DNA of 64,000 nucleotides from Saccopteryx bilineata (GCF_036850765.1 NC_089492.1:74907982-74971981); one strand, 5' to 3'; counted from the first letter of the stretch, positions 10,966 through 22,520 are shown. Numbers and translations are program-made. Notes: generated from the sequence alone by a model not told the origin.

Positions 10966-13305
10966 AGTATACTGTACCAGTAAACAGACCTTTCAAATAT
11001 GCTCTATTACTATTTCAGATAAACTTCTCTCATTCTCCTTGCTTTAAAGCAAAAGTCTTTTCAATCAAATCAAATTCACTAGAAAGTGAAAGTTGTCTAG
11101 AGAATGTTGACATTTAAATCAGGCAAGGAACATAGACGCTTGAAAAAGTAAGTTTCCATTGAGTCCCTTTCCCAGGTCCCCCTCCATTTTTCTAAATTCA
11201 AGTAAATGGTCAATAAATGGAATTTCCTGATTCAATGTATATCCTAGTTCTTATTATTAGTTGTTTATCCACTAGTCTTGACACTCATTAACTTTTGCCA
11301 AGAGATTCCCTTTTTTTTTTACACAAAGACATGTATCAGAACAAGTCTTCACATCAACAGAAATAGTACATGAGAATTTAACAGTCATCTTTATTTCACA
11401 CCAAAGAAATGACATTGCCCCAGCGGTGAGAAATAAGTTTCTTCAAGAGCAACAAAGAACCAAAATTATACCCAAATAATTCTCTTATAAGTTTTAAATT
11501 CACTCTCTTTTTAAACTCTCTGTACATAGAGTTACATATCAACAAACAAACATTTGGGGATATATTAAAACATCTCAAATTAGAAATTAAGAACTAATAA
11601 GACAAAGAGATAAGATGAAAAGTAATAATAAAATGAGAGACAATTGAACTTAGAGAAGAAAAGATGACAGAACTAAAGATCTAAGGTTCCCCAAAACCAA
11701 TAAATTTGAAAGCAAACTTATTAAAGAGGATAGAATAAAAATTATAAAACACTCAAGACAATAAAAATAAAGTGGTCAAAAAGAAAATGGTTGAAATAAA
11801 AGGTATCTGAAAAAGATCCAATGTATTTATACATACAATTAAAGATCTTAAAGAAAAACAAAATAGTGAAAAAGAATATTTTAAACTATAATCCAAGAAA
11901 ATTTTTTGTAAATAAAATGAGAAATAAGTCTAAATAATGAAAAGATCATATTGGTTTCTGTGCTACATAATAATTTAGCACAAATTTGGCAGCTTATAAC
12001 CACATACAGTCACTGTCTCACAATTTCTGTGGGACAGGATCGCAAGCATGGCTTAGTGAGCCTTAGCTCAGGGTCTCCCAAGGCTGTAACAAAGCTGAGC
12101 TGTGTTCCTTGTCACCGTGTGACAGTGTTCCAGCTTCTTCATTGCTATCAGTGAGGGACCACTTGAAGACTACTCACAGTCCCTGCTCTGTGATAATTCC
12201 ATAGGCATTGCACAGCATGGCAATTTGTTTCTCTGAATTCAGCAGGAGAGTAAGAAGTCTACTAGCAAGATGCTTTTACACCATACCAATACCACAGAAA
12301 TGGTATGTCATGAACTTTGCAATATTCAGTTGGTTAGAAGAAAGCCACATGTCAGAAGGCAGGAATCATATGGGGCGGGGGTCACCTCAGGGTCTGTCAC
12401 AAAGGCCAACTAGGTCTGAGGGATTCAATCAGTAACTATATAAATGAAGCTAAAAATTCCTTTAAACATTGTCTTTCTAATCCATAGTTTCTCTGTAAAA
12501 GAAATGCTATTCAAATAAAAATAAAGTGTAAATAAATCAAGATTTCAAAAGTGACATTAATTAAAAATTAAAACTGAAGAAATGAAAATATATTGGAATT
12601 AAAAACAAAATTACATGTCATAGTATTAGAACATACTGCTAACAATTTTTATCCTTCTTGTTATAACCAAAATTGCCATTCTTCTTTGTACCATACTTCC
12701 TACTTTCAATTTTTTTGTTACTTAAATAATATTTAGCAAATATATGCTAACTATTTCCTACAAATCACTATATAATGGGCACTGTTCGAGGCATATCTTC
12801 ATGATGACATTTTAAAAAGATAATATCTCTATTGAGCTGGAATACTCAATTTTTAACTTGAAAATACATTCCACATTCACATTTAAGTAAATATAGATAT
12901 TTTGGGAAAGCAATCTGACTCAGCCCTTTGTCTTTGTTATGCTCAGATTCATTGCTTAGCTTGGTAACTTGGACACCTGTTTTCAACCTGCCTGCCCCAC
13001 ACTCCACCTCCTCGGCATTTGACTCTCATTTTTCATTCCAGAATCTCTACTTCTAATCCCTCCTTTATCCTTGTTCTCTATACTGGATTTGCCATAAATC
13101 TAGAGCCAAGGGGAATAAACAGTTCCATCGCAGTGGATATGAAACCCCAATAGATGGGGTAGATGGATAAGCCTCTGGGGTTCCTAATGTGGGGGAAGGA
13201 AGAATAATTTTAGTCTGAGCTGAAGCCAGCCTAGTTTATCAACATCTCCAATGTATTCCTTTGTGCTTCAATCAAAATCACCTTCATTATAATTTTCTCC
13301 ATCAT
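9406..13305. other. AT-rich DNA, no gene seen
   Basis: About 3.9 kb with a T-run at 9420-9433 and a dinucleotide repeat at 10,931. The A-rich part at about 11,570-11,930 may be a very old L1 remnant but I cannot place it. Open frames are all under 85 codons and show no family resemblance. Confidence 0.4.
10931..10962. repeat. (AC)16 microsatellite
   Basis: Sixteen uninterrupted AC dinucleotides, then 'cctagtat'. A pure array of this length is likely to be length-polymorphic. Confidence 0.98.
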
Positions 13306-13309
13306 CCTC

Positions 13310-13600
13310 ATCAATACCATTGAACATTTGTCATGCAATCTCAAATATTCACATCAAATTGAATGCTAAGTACTTTGAGTACTCTAAATTACCCAAATAA
13401 TTCCTCCAACTAATTAGGTAATTTATTCAAATAATCAGATAATTATCTCTTGAGGTTTTTGTTATCATCACTTTATAATAGTTGAACAATTTCAGTTATA
13501 CAAAAGTTAAATGACTTGTTCAATATATGGTGAGAGTCAGAGCTGAGTTTCAAATACTAGTCAGACAGCTAACCACTGCACTAAACTGTCCCCCATTGTC
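13310..13600 (-). repeat. MIR SINE relic
   Basis: Reverse-complement MIR order: 'tgaatgctaagtactttgag', 'ccaactaattaggtaattta', 'aagttaaatgacttgttcaa', 'agtcagagctgagtttcaaa', 'acagctaaccactgcactaa'. Nearly the whole element is present but heavily mutated. Confidence 0.8.
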
Positions 13601-14388
13601 AATGTTTATTGGGCATTTAGAATGTGTTATAAGCTTAAAAGTCCATTCTTTCTGTGATATAGTTATAATAATCTACTGCAATTAAGATGTATTTAATGTT
13701 TACAATATATGAATAGTTTATACATTTGAATATAAAATAGTATATATATTTAAAGAGAAATGTATATATTTATTAATTTAGAAAAAATATACTTTTAAAT
13801 ATAGCTTAAGCCAACTAACATCTTTGATTGATTTTTTAACCTCTAATGAGGTTTTTACCCAATAGTGACATTGCCAAAAGCTTTAGCAGAAAAACACCAT
13901 TTTCTAGGATATTATTTATTGGAAAATTTTTCCAACCACTATCAACTGATCAATATAATTACATTCATCAAAATTTACTGAATTTGGGCTATGTGTCAAA
14001 CATTATGCTAAGAACTAGTGACATACGTGTCATCAAGTTACCAATTACCATCAATGATTAATTGGCAGTTATTGTAAACCTAAAAATGAATGGACATTGC
14101 ATATATGTAATGATACCTTCTTTCTTCAATCACCTTAAATTTACAGAGTAAAAAAAAAATGAATCTGCAACCAAGTTTCAGTTAACTATTTTTAGGTTAC
14201 TATATTAGTAAAATTATTTTGTGTTCTTTGATATATAGTACTGATGATTAATTATAATTATGCTACATAATCTACTGAAAACAAAATTGATTCCAATCGA
14301 AAAATATGTAAATGAACATAAATGATGTGTTTTTGCATACTGTGTTCTATTATTAAAACTTGTGTGAATGACATTTCTCTATTAGTGT
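13601..14388. other. Very AT-rich DNA
   Basis: AT-rich sequence with TATA-like runs at about 13,730-13,790. No repeat class or exon recognised. Confidence 0.4.
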
Positions 14389-14403
14389 CAGCTTATTCTT
14401 TTA

Positions 14404-14808
14404 TTTATTATTATTTTTTATTTTTTTCTTTTTCTGAAGCTGGAAACAGGGAGAGACAGTCAGACAGACTCCCGCGTGTGCCCAACCGGGATCCACCCGG
14501 CACGCCCACCATGGGGCGACGCTCTGCCCACCAGGGGGCGATGCTCTGCCCATCCTGGGCGTCGCCATGTTGCGACCAGAGCCACTCTAGCGCCTGGGAC
14601 AGAGGCCACAGAGCCATCCCCAGCGCCCGGGCCATCTTTGCTCCAATGGAGCCTTGGCTGCGGGAGGGGAAGAGCGCGACAGAGAGGAAGGCGCGGCGGA
14701 GGGGTGGAGAAGCAAATGGGCGCTTCTCCTATGTGCCCTGGCCGGGAATCGAACCCGGGTCCTCCGCACGCTAGGCCGACGCTCTACCACTGAGCCAACC
14801 GGCCAGGG
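14404..14808 (-). mobile_element. Young long SINE (ggccctggc type)
   Basis: Minus-strand head starts at 14,808 ('ccctggccggttggctca'), with a pol III A-box-like 'tggctcagtgg' and B-box-like 'gggttcgattcc'. The body follows with many intact CpGs, then an A/T-rich tail near 14,404. The exact 15-bp duplication 'cagcttattctttta' at 14,389-14,403 and 14,809-14,823 fixes the ends. It is close to identical to the plus-strand copy at 51,483. Retained CpGs and a perfect duplication indicate recent insertion. Open frames inside it (up to 150 codons) are only repeat sequence. Confidence 0.95.
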
Positions 14809-14823
14809 CAGCTTATTCTTTTA

Positions 14824-15664
14824 GACAAAGCACAGGTTGTCTGTTTTCATGAAGAGGAAGGCACACCAAGCTGAGCCCAATTTTCGAATATGTAAATCTT
14901 TCCACCTGATAAAGAAAAAATAACTTTTACATTTGAAAATAAAAAAGAGACCAAATTTAGCAGGATTAGAGATTGAAAAAATTGTCATACTTTGGGAGAA
15001 AATTATGAGCAAAAAATTAAAGATAAGCTAACAAGGTACTGTGATAAACCTTAGTGAGTGACCAGGAGTCATTCTGCACGACAGAAACACTGTCTGATCT
15101 GGGACCCAATGACCATATGTGACTACTGAGAACTTAAAATCTGGCAAGGACCACTGAATAACTAAATTTTTAAATTTACTTAATTTTGATAAATCCCATT
15201 ATAAATATGAAAACATCAGTTATTAGAAAACATCTAAATATTAAAAAGTTTATTTTAGACCTTTCAGGATTCCCTCCTCCCACTATTTCTGTTATATCCG
15301 TAACATCTGGAGGAAAGATTATCAAGGTCATGGAGCAGAAATATTAGATAAGAGAAAAGGTAGAGGTGAGAAAGAGAGACATCCGTAAGTTTTCCTCTAA
15401 GATGTCTGTGTTTGCACCCAGGCCTCAGGTATCAGTCCAACCGATGCGGTGTTGCTCCAGGTTAGCACCTGCAAACCTTCCATGATGCAATCTGAGGCTG
15501 GTTTCTCTCAGTGATTTCCATGGCATTGCAACTACACTGCACACTTTCTGAATCTTATGAATCATACCTGTCTGTGGGAAAGTCTATACAACTGTCTCTG
15601 GTCTTTTGCTGCTTATACAAATTACTCAGATTTTTCTTTATTACTATAAATATGGATACCTCTG
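14824..15664. other. Unassigned AT-rich DNA
   Basis: No repeat class, exon or regulatory array recognised. Confidence 0.35.
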
Positions 15665-15860
15665 TCTGCCATGCAACTGGGTTCAAATTCTGGCATCACA
15701 CTTACTAGCTGTGTGACTTTGGCAGATTATCTAACCTCTCTGTTCCTGAGTTTATTCATCTTTGTAAAACATTTAAAAAGTCATACCTCATAGGCTGGAT
15801 TTGAGCATTTAAGAAGTTAAATACTTATTAAACTCAGAATTGTGTCCTAGACAGTGTAAA
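15665..15860 (+). repeat. MIR SINE relic
   Basis: 'aactgggttcaaattctggc', 'acttactagctgtgtgactt', 'tggcagattatctaacctct', 'ctgttcctgagtttattcat' and 'cctcataggctggatttgag' are the MIR B-box and core in order. Well preserved for its age. Confidence 0.88.
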
Positions 15861-17289
15861 TTCTCATTTTCTAACTCTTACCTCTTGTTGCCAAGACCCT
15901 CAGATATGTAGAATAATAAATTTTTAAAAAAATTTTGAGCATTTGAGATTCTCGGTTATCTTTGTTGCCTGTTCATTTAATCCCAGGATAGAAAGCATTG
16001 CTCAGATTCAACTATACCAACTAGGATGAAAATTAATTCTGCCTGTGATTACTTCATGTCAAAATAAATGTTGTCAGCCAGTCTCTCACACTCACACACT
16101 CATCGGCGGCCACCTTCCCCACAGACATAAAACTGTAGTTATAAGAACAAGATTTATTGTCCTTCAGCTTCCTGTGGAAAAAACTCTCTTGTTCTATTAT
16201 CTGCTTTACCTCATGTGGCAGCCACTGTGGGTTAGCTGAATAAACTTCTATTTCCAGCCCCTCTCTCCCTTGTCTACCTCCATTATAGGGAATGTAACAG
16301 CCAACAATTCCCATCACTGGCTTTCTTTTTCAGCAAGAGGCAAAGCCGTGTGACTCCATGCAGGACCCAGCTGCAAAGCAGAACAGCTCTCTCTGGTCCT
16401 GTGTCTTCCCTGTCTCCATTATTCAGGTTGGGAAGAGAAAGTCCAGGGGGGAGTAAGGGGGTGCAGGATCAGCAACAATTCTATGACCATAAAGAAAAAA
16501 AATTTCAGGTTTCTCAGGAAATTTGTTTATGATGAGAAAGGCAGAATAAGTAGATAGAATAGTCCACAGAGAAACATGAGCATGTGCAGTGGATCTGAGG
16601 CATAAAAGTGATCAAAACAGAAACTTCTTAATCTCCACATTCAAGAAAAAAACACTGTTCTCAGAACACAGCAGCAAGCTGTCCACCATCAGCCACCAGA
16701 ATTTACTTTTAATTTGTCCCAATCCAACAGTGATCGTGTCTTTGTTTCAGTAACAATGCCTCTAAATGTTAACCAATCAGTAACAGGCCACTATGCTGAA
16801 AACCAATCAGCTGCAGCCACATTCAGAAACCAGTCAGCCAATCCCTGAAGACTTATGTTTCTGAAAGTTCTCCACTTCCACAAGTCCTTGCTTTTTTGTT
16901 GTTGTTGTTGTTAAGAGATACTGTACTTTGAAATTACAACTCTCCCTTGCTTGGCAAGGAATATACTATACATTTTTGTTTATTTCTCTTACCGAGTGGT
17001 GTCTTAATGAGTATGAAGTCAGACAGAGTTCTTGAAGGAACGAAAGGAAGGTAAAGCTGGAAGAATAACCATCAGCCAAAGGATGGAAGTGCTCCTTGGT
17101 CATGCTTTATAACTTTTAACTTTGTACTAAGATTAATGAGGAAGATTGAAGAATTGCCAGTTGGTATTTAAGGGAGTGATAGGATAAAATTTACATTTGT
17201 AAAATTTACTTTAGAGTAAATATGAAATTGGAGACATTTAGAAGAGGCCCTTCCACAGACGCTTCAGCATCCATGTAGGAAAGAAGGAC
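15861..17289. other. Unassigned DNA, possible old LTR with CCAAT boxes
   Basis: A cluster of CCAAT motifs at 16,773, 16,803 and 16,838, two of them in identical 'aaccaatcag' decamers, recalls gammaretroviral-type LTR enhancers. No matching second LTR, TG...CA ends or polyadenylation signal could be fixed. A TTG run lies at about 16,897-16,911. Confidence 0.3.
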
Positions 17290-17900
17290 GCCAGCTTCAA
17301 TTAGTGATGCAGAAAAGTTTCCATGCTGGAGAGTTTGTTACAAAGTAAAATGAAAAAGAATTTGCAAATAGATTAAATAAAGGGTGTGAAGAAGAAAATG
17401 TTCTTGTTTTTGAGTTTTTTGCTACCAGATGGAGTGTGGGCCATTCATCCAGATCAGGATCATTAGAAAAAGAATTAAAAGTAAGCTTGAAAGTAGGGGG
17501 AAAGAGCATGAATGTACTCTGAATGTAATGAGTTTGCAATGCCTTTGAAATACGTATGGACGATTTCAAGGCACCATTATGTAATACCTGATCTGGAGCT
17601 CAGAGAAGAGAGCTGGGCTTGGAAGACAAATATATTGTCACTTACCAATGAACTCCACACATTCGTGGCTTAGATAAAGGTGCATCTGTAATGGAGATAG
17701 AGAAGAGATATAGAGGAAATGGTTATAAAGGAGAAATATCTAGAAAGTTTGGTGTCATGAAAGCCAAACAGTCTCTCAAGAAAAAGGGAGTGGTCAACAA
17801 TGCTGAATGCTGTTGAGAGGTCACATGAGATAAAACCTGCAAAAATGGCCAAGGAAGTAATGACATGGAGGTCACTGGTGGCTTCAGCAAAGCTATTTTC
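17290..17900 (-). mobile_element. L2 (CR1-clade LINE) fragment
   Basis: Read on the minus strand it encodes a recognisable part of the L2 reverse transcriptase. Further 3' the reading continues through shifted frames down to about 17,297. The plus-strand text ('gtggtcaacaatgctgaatg', 'gaggtcactggtggcttcag') is the standard antisense read of L2. Ancient and inactive. Confidence 0.82.
17670..17852 (-). pseudogene. L2 reverse transcriptase remnant
   Basis: A 60-codon open stretch contains DLSTAFSIVDHSLFLERL, the L2/CR1 version of reverse-transcriptase motif A. The first catalytic-region aspartate is in DLSTAF. It is followed by a 'GFHDTKLSRYFSF' like helix. The YADD motif is not preserved in this frame. 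A decayed mobile-element gene, not a host gene. Confidence 0.8.
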
Positions 17901-18661
17901 CTGCAGTAATGGGGGAAAAAAAACAGATAAGATTTAAAGTAAGGAGTGGAAACTGAGGAAACAGAAATGAAAAACCACAGGATAGCCAGTCTTGCTAGTA
18001 CATTTCATTGGGAAGAACAAGGATTGTTTAAGGAGACAGCTAGGGAGAAAAGTGAGTTTTGGGAAGAGGGAGGAAGGGGTAATATTTTTAATGAGAAACT
18101 ACCAGTGTATAAAAAGAATCAAATTTGTATTTTCAGTAAACTCTATTAACATTTACATTGTAGTAAATTCTCTTAGGAATACTATTTAAAAGTATATATT
18201 TATATTACTTGAAATATAGAGTCCATTTTAAACTGAAGCAGTCCATGTACAATTAGTATTATAATCAGAGTAACCCATTTTGGTTTTTGCATCTTAGTGT
18301 ATTTTAAAGTTTTGTAAGCCTAGATTACATTATGACTTTAAGTTCATAATGTTATTATATTTCTTAATAAAGTTTTGCTTTTATTTCTTATTAACTGTGA
18401 TTCCATTAGCAATTATATTGAAAAAGATTTCCACAGCGGGTGGCAGCTGCATTTAAACACACAGATTGGCACGGGGGACCAGGAAGAAAATTGCATACTG
18501 AACTTAAAAGAGATATACTTATTATTTGGGCTTTTTTTTTTTTAATTTCTTCTTGACAGCATTGTTCATTGGTTAAATTGCTGTTCTGTGGAAATGTAAG
18601 CTAAAGTAAATAATCGCCTTTGAGGCAACCTATAACTCCACAATTGTTCAAAGGCTATGTT
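17901..18661. other. Unassigned AT-rich DNA
   Basis: No repeat or exon recognised. The first 150 bp may be a continuation of the L2 copy. Confidence 0.35.
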
Positions 18662-18679
18662 AAAATAATTCCAGAAATT

Positions 18680-18855
18680 GCCTGACCTGTGGTGAATAAA
18701 GCATTGACCTGGAACACTGAGGTTGCCGGTTCAAAACCCTGGGCTTGCCTGATCAAGGCCCACATAGGAGTTGATGCTTGTTACTCCCTGCTTCTCTCTC
18801 TCTCCTCTCTCTCTAAAACTGCATAAATAAAATCTAAAAAAAAAAGTTTTAAAAT
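18680..18855 (+). mobile_element. Short tRNA-derived SINE
   Basis: 'cctgacctgtggtgaataaa', 'gcattgacctggaacactga', B-box-like 'ggttgccggttcaaaacc', 'cttgcctgatcaaggccc', a CT-rich tract, then 'gcataaataaaatct' and oligo-A. Flanks 'aaaataattccaga' (18,662) and 'aaaataatgccaga' (about 18,857) are an imperfect target duplication. A and B boxes are degraded, so it is transcriptionally dead. Confidence 0.85.
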
Positions 18856-18872
18856 AAAAATAATGCCAGATA

Positions 18873-19584
18873 TCTACAAGGTAGTAGATAGTAATAGGAG
18901 AATTGATGACTACCTCAAGTTAAGACCTGAAGAAAAGAACAAAGACACAATGTTTACTTGCATGATTGGAAAGAAAGGACCACTAAAACTGTAGGCACAT
19001 AAAAGAGTTAATCATCATATTTGCATGACCATAGAAATGCTTACTGCTTATCCTAGGTAATGAATGGAGGAACCAACAAATGCCCCTGACAGACCAAGGA
19101 GTAGCATTAGTTCAACGAGAGGTCATTGCCACATGTGTGCCTTTTGAATACTTTGCCAAAGAACATTTGAAGTTTTCCTTGGAGTAAAGAAGTATTTCAA
19201 CAAGGACTGAAAATGCCCCTTATCCCACTGGCTTTGTTCCAGAGATGTTAACAAGATCGAGTGAGTGCTGGAAATACAGGGAACAAAGGATTTTATAACA
19301 TTCTCAAGCCTTTCACTCCTGTCAGAATTTAGAGATAAAATCGGATCATACCATTGAAGCTTCCCATTGGGCTGCCTGTCCCCATTGCTAAACCTCGGGA
19401 ATCCGCCAGCAGGACCCACTCAACCGGGAGATTAGAGCAGAAAGCCAGCTGCCTCTCTGCTCCTGTCTCAGACCTGCTACAAGTGTGTCTCATTCCACAC
19501 AGAAGTGTGAAACCCTGAGCTGTGCTGCCAGTATTCACTGCTTTCTCACTTTTCCAAGTTAATTCATAACAAAACCAATAGCCA
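18873..19584. other. Unassigned DNA
   Basis: No transposon hallmark or exon recognised. Open frames of about 98 and 69 codons on the minus strand (19,123-19,538) overlap each other and show no family resemblance. Confidence 0.35.
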
Positions 19585-19741
19585 ACATTTACTCTGTGTC
19601 ACAAACTAGGCTGTTTCCTTTCTATATATTCTTATTCATTCTCCCAAACAAATTAGGAGATTGATATTACCATTATTATTTTTCCTATGAAGTGACTGAG
19701 CCACAGAATAACTAAGTATATTTTAAAGTTCATACAGAGAA
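19585..19741 (-). repeat. MIR SINE, left half (split by a retrovirus)
   Basis: Antisense MIR order: 'agccaacatttactctgtg', 'attctcccaaacaaattagg', 'gatattaccattattatttt', 'gaagtgactgagccacagaa', 'aaagttcatacagaga'. The MIR resumes after the retrovirus at 21,937 with 'gatagtcatatggtagagca', so the retrovirus interrupted it. Confidence 0.75.
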
Positions 19742-20199
19742 TGTAAGGCCTGTGGCTGCCGTGGCCATGCAGGTTCAGGTTCTCATTGGATTCGGGCAGA
19801 CAGTAAAGGAACTGTGGAGCCAGAAGATGGTGGGCCATTCCATTTATTAAAGTCTCATAATAGTGGATGAGCAAACAGGCAGGGAAGACCACTTCCCTCC
19901 CACTCAGGACTCTCAAAGCCTGGACTCCTTCTCCAGACTCCCCCAGACTCATAGGTCCCCACCAGCCTCAGCACCCCCTCTCTCTTTGTCTCTCTGCACT
20001 CCCAGTAAAACCAGGCTGGGCGAAAACCCCCTTCTCCAGCAAACAATAGCACCTCCCCAAAGCACAGGCAATTTGCTATTTGCTACCTTGAGGGCAAGTA
20101 CTCACAGCCTTCCATAGACTATACACACATGGCATGGCACTGCCCCAATGCAAGTGAGCAAACCTAAAAAGCATTTGTAACAAACTTGTTTGCCCAACA
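19742..20199 (-). repeat. 3' LTR of the minus-strand retrovirus
   Basis: 458 bp. On the minus strand it begins 'tgttgggcaaacaagtttgt' and ends '...ccttaca'. The polyadenylation signal lies in 'gactttaataaatggaatgg' (minus, about 19,840-19,860). It pairs with 21,476-21,936 and resembles the solo LTR at 33,824. Confidence 0.9.
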
Positions 20200-20610
20200 T
20201 TCCACCCCCTTTGCTCAGTTCACAATCTATATATACCACAGGTATCCCTGTGTAAGAAATGAGGTACATTACATAAACAAACTATAGCAACAGCACAAGT
20301 TATACAATTGCAACAATTACAAAGGTGCCCTTCACAATGTCTCCCTGAGCACTCTGCCCAAGGCACACACTGGAGGCCCATCTCTTGCCTCCTACTTCAC
20401 TGTAGGTGGAAGGGCCTGTGTAGTCCACCGCTTTGTCCATGGAAACTTTCAAGTGTCCTTGGTGCATCTCTCCCACTGAATGGGAGCAACTGCCTGTTGA
20501 AGGCAGGCCTCCACTGGAGCTGGCCAACCCTATCAGGGTGTCTCATATTGTCCAAAGGCATCGTGTCCGTTCAACAAAAAAGCCGGTACCCCCTCTGGTT
20601 GCAGTCCAAG

Positions 20611-20652
20611 AGTCAGTCCATGATAGACAGCCCAGCTGTCTGTGCAAATCAC
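20611..20652 (-). pseudogene. RNase H-like motif of retroviral pol
   Basis: Fourteen codons read VICTDSWAVYHGLT on the minus strand. TDSWAV is the retroviral RNase H stretch containing a metal-binding aspartate. Sequence on both sides is broken by stops and shifts. It supports that pol was once present between the gag-like part and the 3' LTR. The motif is short, so this is suggestive only. Confidence 0.5.
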
Positions 20653-21071
20653 CAAGGTAAAGGTCCATTATAGGCAAATAGGTTCACAGAGAGCCTCAGG
20701 CCTCCCCCCTCGTCCCTGTAGTCATGGAAGCCCTGAAAACACTGCCCCAAGTAGGAGCACATGACAAAAGTGGCCAACTTCTCCACCTCTGCTCCAGAGA
20801 CCATGATGCCATCCAACTCTATGTGCGACAATCGCAGCAAGCCTACGAGGGGCTCAGTAGGTACTCTTTGCTTACCTTCTGGATGAACACTGGTCAAGCT
20901 CTGAGTGTGTATGACAGAAGCTTCAACCTGAGCCTCCTCATCCTCAGAAGAGGAGCTGCAAACACCTGCTCCCACTGACTCACAGCCATTCCACTGGCAC
21001 AGCTCCATCATCAGCTCCTGTGGCTGCCAGCTCTCTGCCTGAAGTTGAACCTGTAATTGTTCCTCTAACAA
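20649..21071 (-). pseudogene. Gag-like coiled-coil remnant
   Basis: A 140-codon open stretch on the minus strand starts MLEEQLQVQLQAESWQPQEL, a glutamine/leucine-rich likely coiled coil, then an acidic serine tract SSSSEDEEAQVEA, then a poorly defined C-terminal part. Upstream on the same strand (about 21,072-21,330) further Gln/Glu/Leu-rich coding is interrupted by several stops. Position right after the 5' LTR fits gag. No zinc knuckle is seen. The class-III (ERVL-like) suggestion is an inference from the coiled-coil character and the 5-bp duplication of a related solo LTR. Confidence 0.5.
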
Positions 21072-21475
21072 CTGCTGCTGCTAACATTCAACTTCCAGAG
21101 CAAACTGCAACCCACGAACCTGTAGATTGCTCCAGTTCCAGGCATCATCGGTGCTCAGCAGTTCTTGAACCCGGTCAGCGGCCTCTTTCTACAACACTCC
21201 CTCCATTTCAAGTCATTGCTGATTCTCAGCCTTTCACCAGACCTGAAGTTCTTGGATCTGCAGCTCTTTGTGGAGATTTTGACCTTGGGCACCCTCTTTC
21301 ACAGAGCTCTCAATTTCCTCTCATAGAGCTGTAAAAAATAGCCAGCTCATGGCCCTCATAAGGACAGCCATGGGGAACCATGCACTGGGGAGCAACGACC
21401 AGTCCTCTACCCCACTCCTCAAGGGTGGCTGAAGCTCCATATCAATCTGATCCAGATCCTGCCAACTATACCAGA

Positions 21476-21936
21476 TGTAAAGCCAATGGCCACTGAATCC
21501 ATGCAGGTTCAGGTTCTAATTAGATTTGGGCAGATGGTAAAGGAAGGAACACTGGAGCCTGAAAATAGTGGGAGATTCCGTTTACTAAAGTCTCATAACA
21601 GCAAATGAGCAAAGAGGCAGGAAACACCGCTTTCCACTTACTCAGGGCTCCCAAAGCCCCGATTCATTCTCTGGACTCTCCCCGACTCACAGGCCCCCAC
21701 CAGTCTCAGCATTCTCTCTCTCTGCACTCCTAGAAAAACCAGGCTGGGGATGAAAAAAACCCTTCATCAGCAAACAATGGGCCCTCCTAAGCAGGAAAGT
21801 AATCTACAATTTGCAATCTGCCATCCTAAAGGCAAGCACCCACAGCATTCCATAGGCTATACACAGATGGGAATTGAGCAACCAGTGCAAGTGAGCAAAC
21901 CTAAAAAACATTTGTAACAAACTTGTTTGCCCAACA
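21476..21936 (-). repeat. 5' LTR of the minus-strand retrovirus
   Basis: 461 bp, minus-strand start 'tgttgggcaaacaagtttgt', end '...ggctttaca'. It aligns along its length with 19,742-20,199. The equivalent of the 'aataaa' signal is altered ('gactttagtaaacgg' on the minus strand). Confidence 0.9.
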
Positions 21937-21990
21937 GATAGTCATATGGTAGAGCAGCTATTTAAAGTCACACAATCAAACTAATATTCT
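21937..21990 (-). repeat. MIR SINE, right half
   Basis: 'gatagtcatatggtagagca' and 'gctatttaaagtcac' continue the antisense MIR B-box region interrupted at 19,741, matching the expected 'agctagtaagtggcagagc' order. Short but placed exactly where the missing half should be. Confidence 0.6.
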
Positions 21991-22043
21991 TTCTTTAAAG
22001 TATAAATTTAGAAAAAAATTGTTAGGTACATTATGAAAAAAAT

Positions 22044-22520
22044 ATTTTTTTTATTATTAAAATTTTTATTGAATTTTTGGGGGTAATAGAGATTTCAGGT
22101 GCACAATTCTACATTATCTGTATGTTGCAATGTGTGTTCTCCAGACAAGGTTTTCTGTATCACCATCTATCCCCCTCTACCTCCTCTACCTCCCCCACCC
22201 CTCTTTCAGTCCTTCATTCCCCACATGGTTGTTTGCATCTATGTTTCCTTTCTTTGTTTAATCCCTTCAACTTTCTTACCTAGCCCCTACCCTCACCCCT
22301 CTGACAGCTGTCAGTTTGTTCTTCATACCTATGAGTTCATTTCGATTTCGTTTGTTGTTGCAACTAAGAGTGATATAACATGGTATTTGTCTTCTCTGAC
22401 TGGCTTATTTCACTTAGTATAGTAATATCCAGGTCCAACCATGCTGTCACAAAACATAAGATTTCCTTCTTTTTTACTGCTGAAGAGTTTTCCATTTTGT
22501 AAATGAACCACAGCTTTTTT
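22044..22520 (-). mobile_element. L1 3'-end fragment (antisense)
   Basis: Antisense L1 tail: 'ttattaaaatttttattgaa', a C-rich block (22,170-22,320, the complement of the L1 G-rich 3'UTR), 'tctgactggcttatttcact', 'aatatccaggtccaaccatg' and 'ttactgctgaagagttttcc'. More diverged than the copies at 4,471 and 58,781, so from an older subfamily. Confidence 0.85.

Larger units (their letters stand above)
19742..21936 (-). mobile_element. Endogenous retrovirus, internally deleted, both LTRs
   Basis: A complete LTR-internal-LTR structure of 2,195 bp on the minus strand: 5' LTR 21,476-21,936, internal 20,200-21,475, 3' LTR 19,742-20,199. LTR ends are TG...CA. Just inside the 5' LTR is a primer-binding-site candidate beginning TGG after a two-base spacer (21,473 downward). 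Just before the 3' LTR is a purine tract 'gcaaagggggtggaa' (minus, about 20,200-20,214). The internal part keeps a gag-like coiled-coil frame and a short RNase H motif, so most of gag-pol and all of env are gone. The LTRs differ widely (many substitutions and indels), so the insertion is old. Flanks 'gagaa' and 'gatag' could be a decayed 5-bp duplication. Confidence 0.9.

Noticed and set aside
14322..14793. Overlapping open frames of 150 and 105 codons
   Set aside because: They lie entirely or mainly in a SINE and the same frames recur in the copy at 51,483; they are open because the SINE is GC-rich.
20308..21334. Plus-strand frames of 75-121 codons
   Set aside because: They are antisense to the minus-strand retrovirus interior.
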